Shown here: positions 24,482 to 32,288 of the stretch, in pieces
Layout of the letters: the number at the start of each line of letters is the position of its first letter
Numbering within the stretch: position 1 is the stretch's first letter
Assembly (NCBI RefSeq): GCF_001624695.1
Contig: NZ_JSEP01000019.1
Location: forward strand, 2,595-66,594
Direction of reading: 5' to 3'
Origin: Labrenzia sp. OB1
GTDB taxonomy: Bacteria > Pseudomonadota > Alphaproteobacteria > Rhizobiales > Stappiaceae
DNA length: 64,000 nt
Program-made: the position numbers and the translations under genes
Notes under the pieces: generated by a model
What the model was told of the DNA's origin: nothing
Database searches by the model: none
The model's input: only the letters and a program-made list of their open reading frames with translations

Positions 24482-24922
24482 ATGCGTTATTTGCACACCA
24501 TGGTTCGTGTAACCAACATCGAAGATTCCCTGGATTTTTACTGCAACAAGATGGGCATGCAGGAAATCCGCCGCCACGAAAACGAAAAAGGCCGCTTCAC
24601 ACTGATTTTCCTGGCCGGCTCGGAAGATGTCGAAGCTGGAAAAGCCGACTCGGCTCCCCTGCTCGAACTGACCTATAACTGGGATCCTGAAGAGTATTCG
24701 GGCGGCCGCAATTTCGGGCACCTCGCCTATGAGGTCGATGACATCTACGCGTTCTGCGAAAACCTGCAGAAACATGGCGTGACGATCAACCGCCCGCCAC
24801 GCGAAGGCCGCATGGCGTTCGTTCGTTCGCCGGACAACATTTCCTTCGAACTTCTGCAAAAGGGCGAAGCCCTTGAAATCAAAGAACCCTGGGCCTCCAT
24901 GCCGAATATCGGCGAGTGGTGA
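24482..24922 (+). CDS. gloA: Lactoylglutathione lyase (glyoxalase I)
   Basis: A protein of 146 residues of the VOC superfamily. Metal ligands are in place: His near the start (RYLHTM), Glu in LLELTYNW, His in FGHLAYEV and Glu in ISFELLQ. It isomerises the hemithioacetal of methylglyoxal and glutathione to S-lactoylglutathione. GAGGAAAGGA lies upstream of the ATG. A GC-rich hairpin (24945-24968) follows but lacks a T run. Confidence 0.95.
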   Translation: MRYLHTMVRVTNIEDSLDFYCNKMGMQEIRRHENEKGRFTLIFLAGSEDVEAGKADSAPLLELTYNWDPEEYSGGRNFGHLAYEVDDIYAFCENLQKHGVTINRPPREGRMAFVRSPDNISFELLQKGEALEIKEPWASMPNIGEW

Positions 24923-25047
24923 AACCGGGTGGTTTTCAACAATGGCAGGCCCGGACATCCGGGCCTGCAAAAAATTGTCGCATTGGCTCTTGCGGGCAAC
25001 TAATTTCCCGCCTATAAGCCTCCCCACGACGCAGCCGCGTCGGCCGC

Positions 25048-25123
25048 GCGCCCATCGTCTAGCGGTCTAGGACGCCGCCCTTTCACGGCGGAAACACGGG
25101 TTCGAGTCCCGTTGGGCGTACCA
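25048..25123 (+). tRNA. tRNA-Glu(TTC)
   Basis: A cloverleaf can be drawn: acceptor GCGCCCA with TGGGCGT (first pair G-T, as in other alphaproteobacterial tRNA-Glu), D arm GTCTAGCGG, anticodon loop CTTTCAC with anticodon TTC at 25082-25084, T arm CGGGTTCGAGTCCCG, then A and CCA encoded. It decodes GAA and GAG. Confidence 0.95.
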
Positions 25124-25692
25124 CACTTCCAGCAAAAGCTTATATTTGAAACTGCAGCCAATCCATACGGATCGACTGGTTGTTTGCGAGCCGTAACGCC
25201 CTGTGGCCGGCTGTGCGGGATCGTCCTTGCGGAACAACTTCCAGCCTGAAAATTCGCGCTGACAGAAGGCGGCGATTTTATCTGCCGACAGTCCGGTATG
25301 ATCAACCCGGCCGAAGGAGATTTGAAAAGATGCGCCTGGCCTCCAGCGCCTTGTCGTAATTTCCTCCGCAACAGGCTTCTTCTCCGGTTTTCCGGCGCTC
25401 TGCTTCCCCTCGGTGCGACTTCAAAGTCCGTCGTCATGGCCTTGCAGTAGAGCCGCTTGACTTCCGCATATCCTGCGCCGCTATGCTGAAGAGATACCAT
25501 GTTTGTCCGCCGGACGATAATTTCCACGGTATTAAAGTCTCGACGCGGACCGGAACACACCAATGTGCCGCTTCCGCATGCGCTTGAGACTATCCGCTTT
25601 CCCAGCCATGCAAGGCCAAAGCCGTGTTTTTCAGAACGTAAAATGTGTTTGCTTGAACAGCTTAAAAAACAACCGGGCCGGGCGTTCAAGGC

Positions 25693-25708
25693 TGTGACAT
25701 CGGTCACG
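25693..25708. promoter_or_regulatory. CRP-type palindrome
   Basis: TGTGA-CATCGG-TCACG fits the CRP/FNR-type half-sites TGTGA and TCACA with a 6-base spacer (one mismatch). It lies 375 bp upstream of the caspase gene, so its target is uncertain. Confidence 0.35.
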
Positions 25709-25963
25709 GGATTTGCAGAGGCTCGATGCCTCTCAAGCTGTAAAAATTTCACACTTCAGGCAAATTCATCGCGAATTCAGCGAAGCAGTGCACATCCTCG
25801 TTAATCAGTTCCGAAAAGAAAGCGAAAACGCAGCGTCAATTGTGGCGTTCTCGTGATCTATTGGATATAGTGCTCGGGTAATTTTGTATTTTAGCAACGA
25901 ACCGGCTGGCGTCGGGCCGTTTTTTTAAAGTCATTTGGGGCAGGTTTCGCAGATTCAAGTTCT

Positions 25964-25979
25964 TGTGACACGTATTACA
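25964..25979. promoter_or_regulatory. CRP-type palindrome upstream of the caspase gene
   Basis: TGTGA-CACGTA-TTACA matches the CRP consensus with one mismatch and stands about 105 bp before the ATG of the caspase-like gene. Confidence 0.45.
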
Positions 25980-26083
25980 GAAACATCATGCCGCCCGGCG
26001 TATGTCCTTTCCCAAGAGGACAATAACCTTGAGTGAAGATCGGTCGCACCGACAGGCAACAATGATCGACGAGAGGACAGGAC

Positions 26084-27622
26084 ATGTTCAAACGAATGAT
26101 CGCCGTGCTGGCAATCGTGATTGCAGGAACGGCCCCGGCACTGGCCAAGCGCGTAGCCCTTGTCATCGGCAACGGCGCTTACGAGCATACAGTACAACTT
26201 CCCAATCCCGCCAACGACGCCGAGACGATGGCGACCAAGCTGCGCGGCCTTGGATTTGACGTCGTAGCGGGTCAGGACCAGACCTATGGCGACATGCGCC
26301 GGACCGTCATGGAATTCGCCAAGAAAGCCTATGGCGCCGAGATCGCTCTTTTGTTTTACGCCGGACACGGCATGCAGATCGCCGGACAGAACCTGCTGGT
26401 TCCGATCGACGCAAAAATCGAGGATGAAACATCTCTCGATTTCGAAACGATCTCGGTCGACTTCATCCTGCGCCAGATGTCCAAGGACGTGAAAGTGCAG
26501 ATGGTGTTCCTTGATGCCTGTCGCGACAATCCGCTGGCACGGACGCTGGCCCGCCGCATGGGTCCCAGCCGTTCGGGCAATGTCGGCGCGGGCCTCGCTG
26601 AAATCAAGGTGCAGGAAACCGGTGGCGAAGGCTCCGTTATCGCGTTCGCCACCAGTCCCGGAGACGTTGCCCTTGACGGTGAAGGCGACAATTCTCCGTT
26701 CACATCCGCCCTCATCCGGCATATCGACACGCCCAACGTCTCGATCCAGACCGTGATGACCCGTGTAACGGGCGATGTCTACGACGAAACGGAAAAGCGT
26801 CAGCGCCCCTGGGTGAATGCGTCGCTGATCGGCGAGGTATTCCTGAACAAGCAGGCGGTCGCCGCCGCACCGACGACCGAAGTCGCCTCTCTCGGCAATA
26901 CCGCCACCACGGCTCCCGCCGTCAATCAGGCAGCGGTCAATACGGCCACTCAATCCACGATCTCCTGGGAACGGGAAAAACTGGTTTGGGAGACGGTCAA
27001 AGACAGCGACAATATCGCCGATTACAAGTCCTATCTGGAAACCTATCCGAACGGCACATTCGCAGGTTTCGCGCGTAACTCTATCAAGCGCCTTGAAACC
27101 CAGTCGCAGGTTGCTTCCCTGAACCCGTCGGCAACGGCAGGGACTGCTCCGCAGGCGGGAACCGGACTAGTCGCCGGTCTCCCGGATCCGCAGAAAGCGG
27201 TTCCCGGAACCCAGGCAACCGAATCCAGCCTTGGCTGGAACCGGACGGCACGGCGGGAAGTCCAGACGCGCCTGAACCTTTCCGGTCATAATGTCGGCAA
27301 TCCGGACGGAGCCTTCGGGCCGAAAACCCGTGCCGGTATCGCTGCCTGGCAAACCGCGAACGGCATCGTCCCGACAGGCTATTTCACGGCTGCTCAATAT
27401 GCGTTTCTGACCACCCAAACCGCAGTCCAGTACACAGCCTATGCGGCTGAAGTACAGCGCAAGCAGAAGGCAGCCCAGGCTTCCCGCAGCGCAACGAACT
27501 CACGGCGCACCACGAACACGAAGACCCGTGCGAAAAACAACGGTGGATCGATGAACCCGGCCGGAGCCGCCTTTATCGGCGGTGTGGTCGGCGGCATCAT
27601 CGGTGGCGCCATCGGACGCTGA
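26084..27622 (+). CDS. Secreted caspase-like (C14) protein with peptidoglycan-binding domain
   Basis: A protein of 512 residues. A signal peptide (1-21, ending ALA) precedes a caspase p20-like domain (22-250): RVALVIGNGAY, the catalytic His in FYAGHG (about 94) and the catalytic Cys in LDACRDNP (about 145), both present. A linker leads to a peptidoglycan-binding domain (about 385-445, VQTRLNLSGHNVGNPDGAFG then TRAGIAAWQ) and a C-terminal glycine-zipper (GGVVGGIIGGAIG) that may insert in a membrane. Such metacaspase-like proteins are common in Hyphomicrobiales, with unknown substrates. A terminator follows. Confidence 0.9.
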   Translation: MFKRMIAVLAIVIAGTAPALAKRVALVIGNGAYEHTVQLPNPANDAETMATKLRGLGFDVVAGQDQTYGDMRRTVMEFAKKAYGAEIALLFYAGHGMQIAGQNLLVPIDAKIEDETSLDFETISVDFILRQMSKDVKVQMVFLDACRDNPLARTLARRMGPSRSGNVGAGLAEIKVQETGGEGSVIAFATSPGDVALDGEGDNSPFTSALIRHIDTPNVSIQTVMTRVTGDVYDETEKRQRPWVNASLIGEVFLNKQAVAAAPTTEVASLGNTATTAPAVNQAAVNTATQSTISWEREKLVWETVKDSDNIADYKSYLETYPNGTFAGFARNSIKRLETQSQVASLNPSATAGTAPQAGTGLVAGLPDPQKAVPGTQATESSLGWNRTARREVQTRLNLSGHNVGNPDGAFGPKTRAGIAAWQTANGIVPTGYFTAAQYAFLTTQTAVQYTAYAAEVQRKQKAAQASRSATNSRRTTNTKTRAKNNGGSMNPAGAAFIGGVVGGIIGGAIGR

Positions 27623-27645
27623 GGTGTACTAAAAACGAAAAACTG

Positions 27646-27675
27646 AAAGCCCGGCAATCTGCCGGGCTTTCTTAT
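27646..27675 (+). terminator. Rho-independent terminator after the caspase gene
   Basis: AAAGCCCGGC-AATCT-GCCGGGCTTT followed by CTTATATTT, 24 bp after the stop. Confidence 0.85.
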
Positions 27676-27733
27676 ATTTGCAAATGCAACCGCGGCCCAA
27701 TTCATAAATCGAGCAGCGTCCAACCGATTTCCA

Positions 27734-28156
27734 TCAGTCCAGTTTCAAACTCACTTTTTTTATTCTTGAGGACCTTGCCTCGTCCAGAATTCGCACGACA
27801 GCCTGAAAGCCGGTTCCGCCTGTCGGCACAAGGACCGCAGCCTCCGCACCGAGGCCGGCCAGTCTGTCCAGCTCATCGGCCAGTTGATCCAGCCTCAGGT
27901 CCCGACCGTTCACGTTAAGTCTCATTGGTCCCGTTTCAGATTGCGGGCGTGCAAGAATCAGGACCGACGGCGCGGGTTCCAGGGACTGCGAAACACTTTC
28001 TCCTGTCCTTGTGCCACCAAGGGAAACCTCCAACGGCCGCCAAATGCCAAAAGTTGACGAGAGGAGAAAAAACATCACCAGGATGAAGATCACATCGATC
28101 AACGGCATCAGCGGTATGCGTCTGCGTTTAACAAGCGGTGTCCGGATTGAAATCAT
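27734..28156 (-). CDS. exbD: ExbD/TolR-family proton-channel subunit
   Basis: A protein of 140 residues from ATG 28156, which has GAAGG 8 bases upstream. A basic start (RTPLVKRRR) leads to one membrane helix with the conserved PLIDVIFILVMFFLLSS, whose Asp carries protons in ExbD/TolR, then a periplasmic domain ending ARSSRIKKVSLKLD. It pairs with the ExbB gene at 29350, though on the opposite strand. Confidence 0.9.
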   Translation of the reverse strand: MISIRTPLVKRRRIPLMPLIDVIFILVMFFLLSSTFGIWRPLEVSLGGTRTGESVSQSLEPAPSVLILARPQSETGPMRLNVNGRDLRLDQLADELDRLAGLGAEAAVLVPTGGTGFQAVVRILDEARSSRIKKVSLKLD

Positions 28157-28343
28157 CAGATCGACCTTCGCGATGCATTTCCGCAAGGCAGCGTCACCCC
28201 ACTGCCGCCCAGTTTGCCCTTGCCGCAATCTTCACGTCAACTTATCCGCCACCGGATGATGACGGTTACGTCGATGGAAAATTGACCGGTGGCTGGCATT
28301 TCCTTAGCGTGAGTGACCAGAAGAAAACCAGGCCAGCTTGATT

Positions 28344-28796
28344 ATGCGGACACCGCAGTTGAACAGACGCAGGAAGGATCTTGGAAGCTTGCTGAAAACC
28401 GCTGCCGGAGTTGTGTCCGTCTGGGGAATTCTGGCGTTTCCAAACGTTGCCGAAGCCGGCCTGCGGGTCTGCAACGGGTCCGTTGACCTGGTGAATGTCG
28501 CGATCGGTTACGAAACAGAGGAAGGCGTGCGGACGGAAGGCTGGTGGACGATCACCTCGAACGCCTGCAGTCAGATTCTCCAGGAGGCGCTCGCAGCCAA
28601 GCGTTACTATCTTCATGTCGCTGACGGTTTCAGCGAAAGCCGACTTGGCGGTGACATTACCCTTTGCATTCGGGAAGAAAAATTCGTTTTGTATGACGGA
28701 GACCAATGCTGGCAGCGGGGGCTGATCGAAGCGGATTTTTTCCAGATCGAGACCGAGGGAGCACAAGACTGGACCGTGCTGCTGTCCTATGACTGA
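28344..28796 (+). CDS. DUF1036 family secreted protein
   Basis: A protein of 151 residues with an N-terminal export segment (TAAGVVSVWGILAFPNVAEA). The DUF1036 domain is visible as LRVCNGSVDLVNVAIGY, EGWWTITSNACSQIL and YYLHVADG. DUF1036 proteins are periplasmic and of unknown function. The ATG at 28344 is preferred over the upstream TTG. It is first of three plus-strand genes ending with exbB. Confidence 0.85.
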   Translation: MRTPQLNRRRKDLGSLLKTAAGVVSVWGILAFPNVAEAGLRVCNGSVDLVNVAIGYETEEGVRTEGWWTITSNACSQILQEALAAKRYYLHVADGFSESRLGGDITLCIREEKFVLYDGDQCWQRGLIEADFFQIETEGAQDWTVLLSYD

Positions 28797-28866
28797 CTCC
28801 GGCGGCAAGACGCTGGCTTTCGCCGACGTATTCATTCGGTTCAAGGCAACTATTCGGGGGAACCAC

Positions 28867-29298
28867 ATGCATTTTTCAACACGGTTTGTTCTGGCGGGAT
28901 TTCTGAGCGCTGCTTTTGCAGCTTCCACCCTGGCGCAGGAAGTGACCGGTCAGATAGGGCTTGAGCTCAATCATGTTCAAGCGACCCAGGACGGCGGCTG
29001 CCGCCTGTCGATCATTGCCACCAACGGACTGCAACGTCCCATGGACCAGCTTGGTCTGGAGATGGTCGCCTTCAATACCGATGGGCTGGTTGACCAGTTC
29101 CTGCGCCTTGATTTTTCTCGGATCTCCGCCGGTAAAACCAAGGTCCTGCAGTTCGACCTCGCCGGTAAATCCTGCGAAAGCCTGTCACGCCTCCACATCA
29201 ACGACGTTCTGAATTGCGTCCCTCCGGCCATAACCGACGTTTACTGTCCCGATCTTCTCGATCTGAAAAACCGCACACCGATTGAATTCGGGGACTGA
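28867..29298 (+). CDS. Periplasmic hypothetical protein
   Basis: A protein of 143 residues with a clear signal peptide (FSTRFVLAGFLSAAFAASTLA, cleavage after AQ). The mature part is beta-type with three cysteines that could form disulphides (GGCRLS, KSCESL, NCVPP and YCPDL). Not recognised. It lies between DUF1036 and exbB on the same strand, so it may work with the Exb complex in the periplasm. Confidence 0.7.
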   Translation: MHFSTRFVLAGFLSAAFAASTLAQEVTGQIGLELNHVQATQDGGCRLSIIATNGLQRPMDQLGLEMVAFNTDGLVDQFLRLDFSRISAGKTKVLQFDLAGKSCESLSRLHINDVLNCVPPAITDVYCPDLLDLKNRTPIEFGD

Positions 29299-29349
29299 TT
29301 CCGGAAACTGAACGTCCCGCGTCCGGGCGAACAAGGAAACATCGGTTGC

Positions 29350-30033
29350 ATGGTTGAGACATCTTCCTCTTTGCTGGAACTCGGAGGCCCGGTTGTCCTC
29401 ATTCTTCTGGGCATATCGGTCGCAGCGCTCGCCGTCATATTCGCCAAGGTGTTTCAGTTCTCGAGCGCCCGGGTGGGGCGTCATGGCCAGGTGCGGCGCG
29501 CCGTTGCTCAGTGGCGTGCGGGCGAGAGAAGCAAAGCCTCCCAGAACCTCCTCAAGGATCGGTCTCTTTCCGCGGCCCTTGTACGCAACGCCATGGACGC
29601 CATCCAGATGCTGGACCAGCAGAGCTTGTCCTCCCAGGAACGTGACATCAGGGAAGAGCGCCTGAGAGAAGAGATTTCCGCACGCGCGGCGGACCGGCTG
29701 TTCGGCCTGGCAAGCTGGCTGAAAGCTCTGGATCTGGTTACCCAGATCTCACCGTTGCTTGGCCTTTTCGGCACCGTTCTGGGCATGATCGAGACATTCC
29801 AGACGCTGCAGGAGTCCGGTGCCGCGGCCAATCCGGCCACTCTTGCGGGCGGCATATGGGTTGCGCTTCTTACCACTGCCTGCGGCCTCGCTGTCGCCAT
29901 ACCGGTGTCCGTGGCGGTGACCTGGTTCGAAGCCCGGCTGGAAAAGGAACGGGCAGCAATCGAAGTGTTGCTGACTGGCGTGTTTACCTCCGGATCCGCA
30001 GCCGTGCAAAACACGGATCCTGAAGCCTCCTGA
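29350..30033 (+). CDS. exbB: MotA/TolQ/ExbB proton-channel protein
   Basis: A protein of 227 residues with three membrane segments (about 12-32, 125-145 and 170-195). The conserved block [18 protein letters not shown] and the later [20 protein letters not shown] are characteristic of TolQ/ExbB, including the Thr that lines the proton path. It energises TonB- or TolA-like partners with ExbD. It converges with the TonB-like gene, the two stops being 10 bp apart. Confidence 0.93.
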   Translation: MVETSSSLLELGGPVVLILLGISVAALAVIFAKVFQFSSARVGRHGQVRRAVAQWRAGERSKASQNLLKDRSLSAALVRNAMDAIQMLDQQSLSSQERDIREERLREEISARAADRLFGLASWLKALDLVTQISPLLGLFGTVLGMIETFQTLQESGAAANPATLAGGIWVALLTTACGLAVAIPVSVAVTWFEARLEKERAAIEVLLTGVFTSGSAAVQNTDPEAS

Positions 30034-30043
30034 GATTTCCGGT

Positions 30044-31837
30044 TTAACGCGACACCTTGAACGCGGTCAGCGAGTAGACCCCCGGCGCCGCAAGAACGTC
30101 GGAGATCCGCACGGCGGGAAGACTTCCGAACCGCGCCGGCTGACTTGCCTCCGGCCGGTTCCAGATGGCAAGCACCAGCGCGGTCTCGCTTTCCTCTTTG
30201 GACAAAAGCGTGACAGGCACCGAAAAGCGCCACGCGCCCGCAGTCAACGTATTTGATGCCGGGAGCAGATAGTCCCGGCCGTCGTGGATCTGCCCACCAT
30301 CGTCAATCAGATAGAGTTCCGGCGATCCCATGCCATTCAGGGGAACACCTGCCGCTTCCGCCGCGGCGATCCTGTCCAGCGGCAAGTCCCGCTGAACAAG
30401 CCCGGATACCTGCGTTCCGCTGGGCACGATTGTCCTGTCGAGGTCCACCAGCCCTGCCGCTTCGATCCCTTCCGACAGGCCAAGGGCTTCCAGGAGCGCG
30501 CATTGCTGACGGGTCACAAGGCGAACCTCAATTTTCGCCTCATACCCCTGATCGGCGGCAAAGCGCTGATCGAACAACGCAAATGGCGCAATGCCAGCGC
30601 CGTAGGCGGTGACCGCCGCACTGTCCGCCCCAGCGGACATGACCGTCAGATGGGCACACTCTCCGGGATCGTAGCTGGCAACATAACCTGACACGTTCGC
30701 AAGCGGATCGATGCTGGCAACCTCAACCGGCGCAACGCCCTCGGCCGGATCCGATGTCTGTGGCGCCGCCGGAAGAGTGGACGTCTCGGGTCTGGAAGGC
30801 GCTATGGCCGTTGCGTTCTCCGCGGCCGGCCGCAGGGAAGCAACTTGCTGCTCGACCGGTCTGACTGCCTTAAGCGTTCCACTTTCAACCTGAGAAATGC
30901 CGGAAGAGATCGCCGTATTGCTGACGGAAGTCGCAGCTGTCGCGGAAACCGCCGCAGCGGCAACCGGTTCGGTTGCCGTGACCACTGCCTCCGGCTGCTG
31001 AATTATTGCGACAGCTTCTTTTCCGTTGTTCACAACTGTCGACGACGATGCCGGACCGACTGCCACAATGTCCTGCGCCGGGCTGACAGACGCCAGTTCC
31101 TGTGTCGCCGGAGCAGTCGGCCGGATGTCCGATGGGTCAACAGTAGACGGAGCTGTTGTTTGCGGTTGTCCGGCCACACCGGATTCCTTGCCGGCTACCG
31201 GTGTGAGGGAAGACACAGCAGGCTTAACAGGAGAGACGGCCGGCTGATTGCTCGGACCGGTGGCCTGGGCCTGAACAGCGCTCACGACACGACTCGGCTC
31301 CGGGTTTGTCACTGGTTGAGAAGAAACCGCTGTCTGCTCTATCGGTGGAACCGGAATGTTTGTCGGCTGCTGCACTGGCGTGACCGAGGCCGCGGTCACC
31401 GCCGTTTCTGGGGACTTAACCGCCGCCACTGCCTCGGAAACCTGAACGGTGACCGGGCGCGGCATGTCCGGCCGGGAAGCAGTCTGCGAAGTCGCCGGCC
31501 GCAAGGGACCTTCCTGTACCGGGCGCGTGGCAAGAGCTGTTTGCGGAACAACCGGCTGGAGCGCTTCTGAAGGAGCAACAATCGGCGCCACGGATGGGAC
31601 TGCCGTTTGCGTCGGGGCACTCTCGATCGCCTGCACAGATGCGAACGTCAGTCCACCGCTGTCGATGATGACTTCGGTTTCATGAAGCGGCGCTGGATCA
31701 TCCGGCTGCAAAGACATTTCCGGCAGACCGTAGATCAGCACCGAAATATGGATGGCAACCGACGTGCCCAGAACCGCGGGCCACAAGAAGCCTGGTATTT
31801 CCCATTGGCCGTCCTGATTATAAAGCGCCGCGCTCAC
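30044..31837 (-). CDS. TonB-like anchored protein with a C-terminal region shared with PpkA
   Basis: A protein of 597 residues. A cytoplasmic tip and one membrane helix (about 19-36, WPAVLGTSVAIHISVLIYG) are followed by a long Pro/Ala/Val/Thr-rich stretch (60-375), the layout of TonB. The C-terminal 215 residues are not a TonB domain. They start SYDPGECAHLTVMSAG and include FDQRFAADQGYEAKIEVRLV, TRQQC and RTIVPSGTQVSGLV, which align in order with the periplasmic end of the PpkA kinase encoded two genes upstream. Its ATG overlaps the exbD stop (ATGA). It is the last gene of the vgrG-to-ppkA operon. Confidence 0.7.
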   Translation of the reverse strand: MSAALYNQDGQWEIPGFLWPAVLGTSVAIHISVLIYGLPEMSLQPDDPAPLHETEVIIDSGGLTFASVQAIESAPTQTAVPSVAPIVAPSEALQPVVPQTALATRPVQEGPLRPATSQTASRPDMPRPVTVQVSEAVAAVKSPETAVTAASVTPVQQPTNIPVPPIEQTAVSSQPVTNPEPSRVVSAVQAQATGPSNQPAVSPVKPAVSSLTPVAGKESGVAGQPQTTAPSTVDPSDIRPTAPATQELASVSPAQDIVAVGPASSSTVVNNGKEAVAIIQQPEAVVTATEPVAAAAVSATAATSVSNTAISSGISQVESGTLKAVRPVEQQVASLRPAAENATAIAPSRPETSTLPAAPQTSDPAEGVAPVEVASIDPLANVSGYVASYDPGECAHLTVMSAGADSAAVTAYGAGIAPFALFDQRFAADQGYEAKIEVRLVTRQQCALLEALGLSEGIEAAGLVDLDRTIVPSGTQVSGLVQRDLPLDRIAAAEAAGVPLNGMGSPELYLIDDGGQIHDGRDYLLPASNTLTAGAWRFSVPVTLLSKEESETALVLAIWNRPEASQPARFGSLPAVRISDVLAAPGVYSLTAFKVSR

Positions 31838-32256
31838 GGCTCATCCGCCTCGACCGTAACCAGCGTAAGATGCTTGATCCCGTTCGCCCTGAGGGTATTC
31901 GCGAGAGCTGCGACCGCATCCATTCTGGTGCGCTTGTCGACCTGGACAGCCAATTTGTCCGTTTCCTCGGAAGCTTTCGCCACGAACGCTTCAAGTTGCG
32001 CGGTGTCCAGTCGCTCACCTTCGAACCACGCCTCCCCTGTACGCGCCAGAACGAGGCTGCCCTGTATACTGCCAGTCCCCGCCTCCGAGGTGGTTTCCGC
32101 CCAGGCAAAATCCTCCGGAAGCGTCGGCTTCAGGGTTCCGGCGACCAGAAGAAACACCAGCAGCAGAAAAACCACATTGATCAGCGCCAGAGAGCTGTCG
32201 GCCGACCGGTGAGCCATTGCCTGAGGCAGGTGGATGGGTTTCGTATACCGCTTCAT
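31834..32256 (-). CDS. exbD: ExbD/TolR-family protein, second copy
   Basis: A protein of 140 residues. One membrane helix (about 22-42, LALINVVFLLLVFLLVAG) has Asn (ALINVVF) where ExbD/TolR normally have the proton-carrying Asp (xLIDVxF). The periplasmic part ends KHLTLVTVEADEP. It lies 32 bp after ppkA and overlaps the TonB-like gene. The lost Asp suggests this copy is structural and the 27734-28156 copy carries protons. Confidence 0.85.
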   Translation of the reverse strand: MKRYTKPIHLPQAMAHRSADSSLALINVVFLLLVFLLVAGTLKPTLPEDFAWAETTSEAGTGSIQGSLVLARTGEAWFEGERLDTAQLEAFVAKASEETDKLAVQVDKRTRMDAVAALANTLRANGIKHLTLVTVEADEP

Positions 32257-32288
32257 CTCACGACCGTATCATGTCCACCTTCTCCTGT

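Larger units (their letters stand above)
25124..26083. other. 960-bp stretch without a supported gene
   Basis: No frame has a convincing start and coding character. A minus-strand frame (25067-25420) stays open with a protein-like composition but has no start and runs through the tRNA gene, so it is at most a gene remnant. The second half is AT-rich and carries two CRP-type palindromes ahead of the caspase gene. Confidence 0.5.

Noticed and set aside
24945..24968. GC-rich hairpin after gloA as a terminator
   Set aside because: The stem is perfect (11 bp) but the following bases are AAAAAA on the plus strand and there is no T run on either strand, so termination is not supported.
25012..25752. 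A 246-codon minus-strand frame through the tRNA-Glu gene
   Set aside because: It reads through the tRNA and shows no domain. A neighbouring minus frame (25067-25420) looks more protein-like but lacks a start; at most it is a gene remnant.
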